DNA from: Mycolicibacterium fallax
GTDB lineage: Bacteria > Actinomycetota > Actinomycetes > Mycobacteriales > Mycobacteriaceae
Assembly (NCBI RefSeq): GCF_010726955.1
Contig: NZ_AP022603.1
Coordinates: 1,736,001 to 1,800,000, forward strand
Direction: 5' to 3'
Length of the DNA: 64,000 nt
This document shows, piece after piece, positions 60,943 through 64,000 of this stretch (position 1 is its first letter; each line of letters starts with the position of its first letter). The notes below the pieces were generated by a model. It ran no database searches. It was not told the DNA's origin and saw nothing but the letters and a program-made list of their open reading frames with translations. Position numbers and translations under genes: made by a program.

Positions 60943-61670
60943 CCGGCGAGCAGGTCGCCTTCTGGGTGCTCGGGGCCATCGCGGTGGCCGGCGCTCTCGG
61001 GGTCGTCGCCGCCCGAAAGGCGGTGTACTCGGCGCTGTTTCTGGCGACCACCATGATCAGCCTGGCCGTGCTGTACGTCGCCCAGGGCGCACTGTTCCTC
61101 GGCGTGGTGCAGGTGGTGGTCTACACCGGCGCGGTGATGATGCTGTTCCTGTTCGTGCTGATGCTGATCGGCGTCGACTCCGCGGAATCACTCACCGAAA
61201 CCATTCGCGGACAACGTCTGGCGGCCATCGCCGCGGGCCTGGCCTTCGGGGTGCTGGTGATCGCCGGCATCGGCGCGGCGGCCACCGCCGGCAGCGCCGC
61301 GAAACCCGCGCCGACACTGGCGGGTCCCGCCGCCGAGATCGCCGCGCACGGCAACGTGGAGGGCCTGGCGGTACTGATCTTCAACCGCTACCTGTGGGCG
61401 TTCGAGGTGACCAGCGCGCTGCTGATCACCGCCGCGCTCGGGGCGATGGTGCTGGCGCACCGGGAGCGGCTCACCGCGCGAAAGACCCAGCGCGAGCTGG
61501 CCATCGAACGGTTCGGCCCCGGCGGGCACCCCACCCCGCTGCCCAACCCCGGGGTGTTCGCCCGCAGCAACGGCGTGGACGTGGCCGCGCTGCTGCCCGA
61601 CGGGTCGCCGGCGGTCCTGTCGGTGAGTGCGACGCTGACCCCGCGCCGCGGCGAGCGGGACGCGACATGA
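60939..61670 (+). CDS. nuoJ: NADH-quinone oxidoreductase subunit J
   Basis: A 243-residue subunit with five membrane helices ([60 protein letters not shown], the pi-bulge helix; and two more) and a C-terminal soluble tail of about 80 residues ([20 protein letters not shown]) typical of actinobacteria. Coupled to its neighbours by 4-base overlaps. Confidence 0.95.
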   Translation: MTGEQVAFWVLGAIAVAGALGVVAARKAVYSALFLATTMISLAVLYVAQGALFLGVVQVVVYTGAVMMLFLFVLMLIGVDSAESLTETIRGQRLAAIAAGLAFGVLVIAGIGAAATAGSAAKPAPTLAGPAAEIAAHGNVEGLAVLIFNRYLWAFEVTSALLITAALGAMVLAHRERLTARKTQRELAIERFGPGGHPTPLPNPGVFARSNGVDVAALLPDGSPAVLSVSATLTPRRGERDAT

Positions 61671-61966
61671 ACCCGGACCACTACCTGTACCTGTCGGCGC
61701 TGCTGTTCAGCATCGGAGCGGCCGGTGTGTTGCTGCGCCGCAGCGCGATCGTCGTCTTCATGTGCGTCGAATTGATGCTCAACGCGGCCAATCTCGCATT
61801 CGTCACCTTCGCCCGCGTGCACGGCCAGCTCGACGGTCAGGTGGTGGCGTTCTTCACCATGGTGGTGGCGGCCTGCGAGGTGGTCATTGGTCTCGCAATC
61901 ATCATGGCGATATACCGAGTCCGCCGTTCCGCGGACGTAGACGACGCACATCTGCTAGCAAAGTAA
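61667..61966 (+). CDS. nuoK: NADH-quinone oxidoreductase subunit K
   Basis: A 99-residue three-helix subunit. The two buried Glu of the proton path are in [16 protein letters not shown] and [15 protein letters not shown]. It is the last clearly recognisable nuo gene in the window; the next gene is not nuoL. It lacks the 4-base overlap with the following gene. Confidence 0.96.
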   Translation: MNPDHYLYLSALLFSIGAAGVLLRRSAIVVFMCVELMLNAANLAFVTFARVHGQLDGQVVAFFTMVVAACEVVIGLAIIMAIYRVRRSADVDDAHLLAK

Positions 61967-62005
61967 CACGCATCCGAAGTCGGACACCGAAGGGGACAGC
62001 AGCCA

Positions 62006-64000
62006 TGGCCTTCGACACAAAGTCCCAACCGCCCGCCGGGCCGGAGGGCGACGACGAACCCACCATCGGTAAGGGTTGGGTGCAGGGCGTCGCCCTGGTG
62101 ATGATCTTCGGCTTCTTCGTGATGGGCATCCTGGCCTATCGCACCTACACCGCGTCGATGCCGTTGCCGGACAAGGTCGTCAGCCAGTCCGGTGAGACGG
62201 TGTTCACCGGCGCGCAGGTCACCCGGGGACAGGAACTGTTCCAGGCCCGCGGCCTGATGCAGTACGGCTCCATCCACGGCCACGGGGCCTACCTCGGCCC
62301 CGACTACACCGCCGACTATCTGCGCCGGGCCGCTGAAAGCGTGACCGAGCAACTGCAGCAGGCTGGCAACCCGCAGGTGCACGACGCCGTGGTCGAGCAA
62401 TTCCGCACCAACCGCTACGACGAGGCCACCAAGACCCTGGTGTACACCGACGAGCAGATCAAGGCGTTCGACGCGCTGCAGAAGTACTACGCCAACTACT
62501 TCGGCCCCGAATCCTCCAAGATCGGCCTGCTGCCGAACTTCATCACCGACCCCGAGCAGATTCATGACCTGACCGCGTTCTTCTCTTGGAGCGCCTGGGC
62601 TGCGGCGGCCGAACGCCCCGGCCACAACTACACCTACACCAACAACTGGCCGGCCGAGCCGCTCGTCGACAACGGGCCGACCGCCGACCTGGTGGTGTGG
62701 TCGGCACTGTCGCTGGTCGCGCTGCTCGGCGGCACCGGCATCATGTTCGCCGTCTACGGCCGGTGGAGCCAAAAGATCGGCTGGCATTCCAATGAGGCCC
62801 CGGTGGTGTCCTACCGCCAGCCCGACGAGGTGGTGCTGACGCCGTCCCAGCGCGCCTGCGTGTGGTTCTTCGTGGTGATCAGCGTGCTGTTCTTCGCCCA
62901 GGCCATGTTGGGTTCACTGGCCGAGCACTATCGCGCCGACCTGTCCAGCTTCTTCGGCTTCGACCTGGCCCAGTGGCTGCCCTACAACCTGGCCCGCACC
63001 TGGCATCTGCAGCTGTCACTGTTCTGGACCGCCGCCGCGTTCCTGGCCGCCGGCATCTTCCTGACCCCGTTCATCACCCGCAAGGAGCCCAAGAAGCAGC
63101 ACTGGCTGGCCTACATCCTGCTGGGTGCCGTCGCGCTGGTGGTGGTGGGATCGCTGGTCTCCGAGGCACTCTCGGTGTTCGGCGTCATCAGCGAGGGCAC
63201 GCTGTTCTCCCAGCAGTGGGAGTACCTGGATCTGCCGCGGGTCTGGCAGATCCTGCTGACCCTGGGCATGTTCATCTGGATCGCGATCGTCTACCGCGGT
63301 CTGCGCGCCCGACTGAAGTCCACGTCGATGACCGGCATGCCGTGGCTGTTCTTCTTCTCCGGCCTGGCCATTCCGGCGTTCTACGCCGTCGGCCTGCTGG
63401 CCGGCAGCGACGTGCACTTCTCGGTCGCCGACTTCTGGCGGTTCTGGGTGGTGCACCTGTGGGTGGAGGACTTCCTCGAGCTGTTCACCACGGTGATGGT
63501 GGCCTACATCTTCGTGCTGCTCGGCGTGGTGCGTAAGCGCATCGCGATCGGCATCATCTTCCTGGACATCATCTTGTACTCGGCCGGCGGCATCATCGGC
63601 ACCATGCACCACCTGTACTTCTCCGGCACCCCGGTGGAGCACATGGCCCTCGGTGCGTTCTTCTCCGCCGCCGAGGTCATCCCGTTGACCCTGTTGACCG
63701 TCGAGGCCTGGACGTTCCTGCACCTGGGGTCGCGTCAGCAGTCCGGCGACACCAAGCCCTTCCCGCACCGCTGGTCGGTGATGTTCCTGGTCGCCGTCGG
63801 CTTCTGGAACTTCCTGGGCGCCGGGGTGTTCGGGTTCCTGATCAACCTGCCGATCGTGTCCTACTACCAGATCGGCACCGCGCTGACCGCCAACCACGGG
63901 CACGCGGCGATGATGGGCGTCTACGGCATGCTGGCCGTCGGCCTGGCCCTGTTCTGCTTCCGCTACGCCATCCCCGAGAACAAGTGGCCGGAGAAGGCCG
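62006..64000 (+). CDS. norZ: Quinol-dependent nitric oxide reductase (qNOR), 3' end outside
   Basis: 665 codons run off the right edge (full length would be about 750-780). The N-terminal extension has a membrane helix and the qNOR-specific domain (TRGQELFQARGLMQYGSIHG, GPDYTADYLRRAAESV). The haem-copper-type core has the haem b ligand region RTWHLQLSLFW, HLWVEDFLELFTTVMVAYIF (catalytic His and Glu), GTMHHLYFSGTP (non-haem iron His pair) and TANHGHAAMMGVYGMLAVGL (haem ligands). It reduces NO to N2O with quinol. It follows nuoK after 39 bases with its own AAGGGG ribosome site, in the place where nuoL is normally found. Confidence 0.93.

Overview
The window is high-GC actinobacterial chromosome, most likely from a non-tuberculous, rapid-grower-type Mycobacteriaceae species (Mycolicibacterium-like). 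Evidence: the tmRNA tag reads ADSNQRDYALAA, two F420-type luciferase-like oxidoreductases and a deazaflavin (Ddn-like) protein are present, there is a mycobactin-type acyltransferase behind an IdeR-like iron box, and long blocks follow the order known from Mycobacterium tuberculosis. Those blocks are pgmA / two fluoride channels / DUF190; ssrA - smpB - ftsX - ftsE - mscS - prfB / fprA; hisN-like / fadE24 / fadE23; and response regulator (Rv3143-like) / nuoA onward. Many starts are GTG and many gene junctions are 4-base ATGA or GTGA overlaps.

Layout. 1-4.6 kb: small catabolic or redox genes (DapB-like oxidoreductase, Rieske oxygenase, luciferase-like monooxygenase, epoxide-hydrolase-like protein, SDR). 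4.6-8.4 kb: DEAD-box helicase, ABC-F ATPase and tRNA-Ala(GGC). 8.4-13.3 kb: MFS exporter, phosphoglucomutase, two FluC subunits and a triple-repeat DUF190 protein. 13.2-17.7 kb: iron-box-controlled mbtK-like gene, cupin, septum-formation-type lipoprotein, and a DapB-like / TetR / thioesterase set around a palindromic operator. 17.7-25.4 kb: accessory stretch of small secreted proteins and lipoproteins, short dispersed repeats, a large arylsulfatase, a DUF1254 lipoprotein and an AraC regulator. 25.5-27.8 kb: a wrecked mobile element beside the tmRNA gene, consisting of an N-terminal integrase fragment, an intact IS3-family insertion sequence and a coiled-coil gene fragment. 27.9-40.6 kb: conserved housekeeping genes (smpB, ftsEX, mscS, prfB, fprA, acnA, hisN-like). 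40.6-49.6 kb: fadE24/fadE23, then a TetR-linked catabolic operon with a homogentisate-dioxygenase-like enzyme. 49.6-64 kb: lipoprotein, degenerate receiver protein, Ddn-like protein, a 615-base repeat-rich gap, then nuoA to nuoK, followed directly by a quinol-type nitric oxide reductase that runs off the right edge.

How genes work together. tmRNA and SmpB (trans-translation) lie close together with prfB (termination). FtsEX controls cell-wall hydrolysis at division. NuoA-K give most of NADH:quinone oxidoreductase, and the qNOR sits where nuoL is expected, so both could feed from or drain the same quinone pool. The 43.4-49.6 kb operon has the logic of an aromatic or ring-cleavage pathway: flavin oxygenase, ring-cleaving dioxygenase, hydrolase, CoA-transferase, then HMG-CoA-lyase-type cleavage. 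Its substrate cannot be read from sequence.

Most notable observations: the qNOR in the nuo operon; the IS3 insertion that truncates an integrase next to ssrA, supplying its stop codon; an inverted repeat that could hide that integrase's ribosome binding site in read-through transcripts; a 64-base tandem duplication of the start of nuoI; paired palindromes and a 40-base minisatellite upstream of nuoA; and the uncharacterised catabolic operon.
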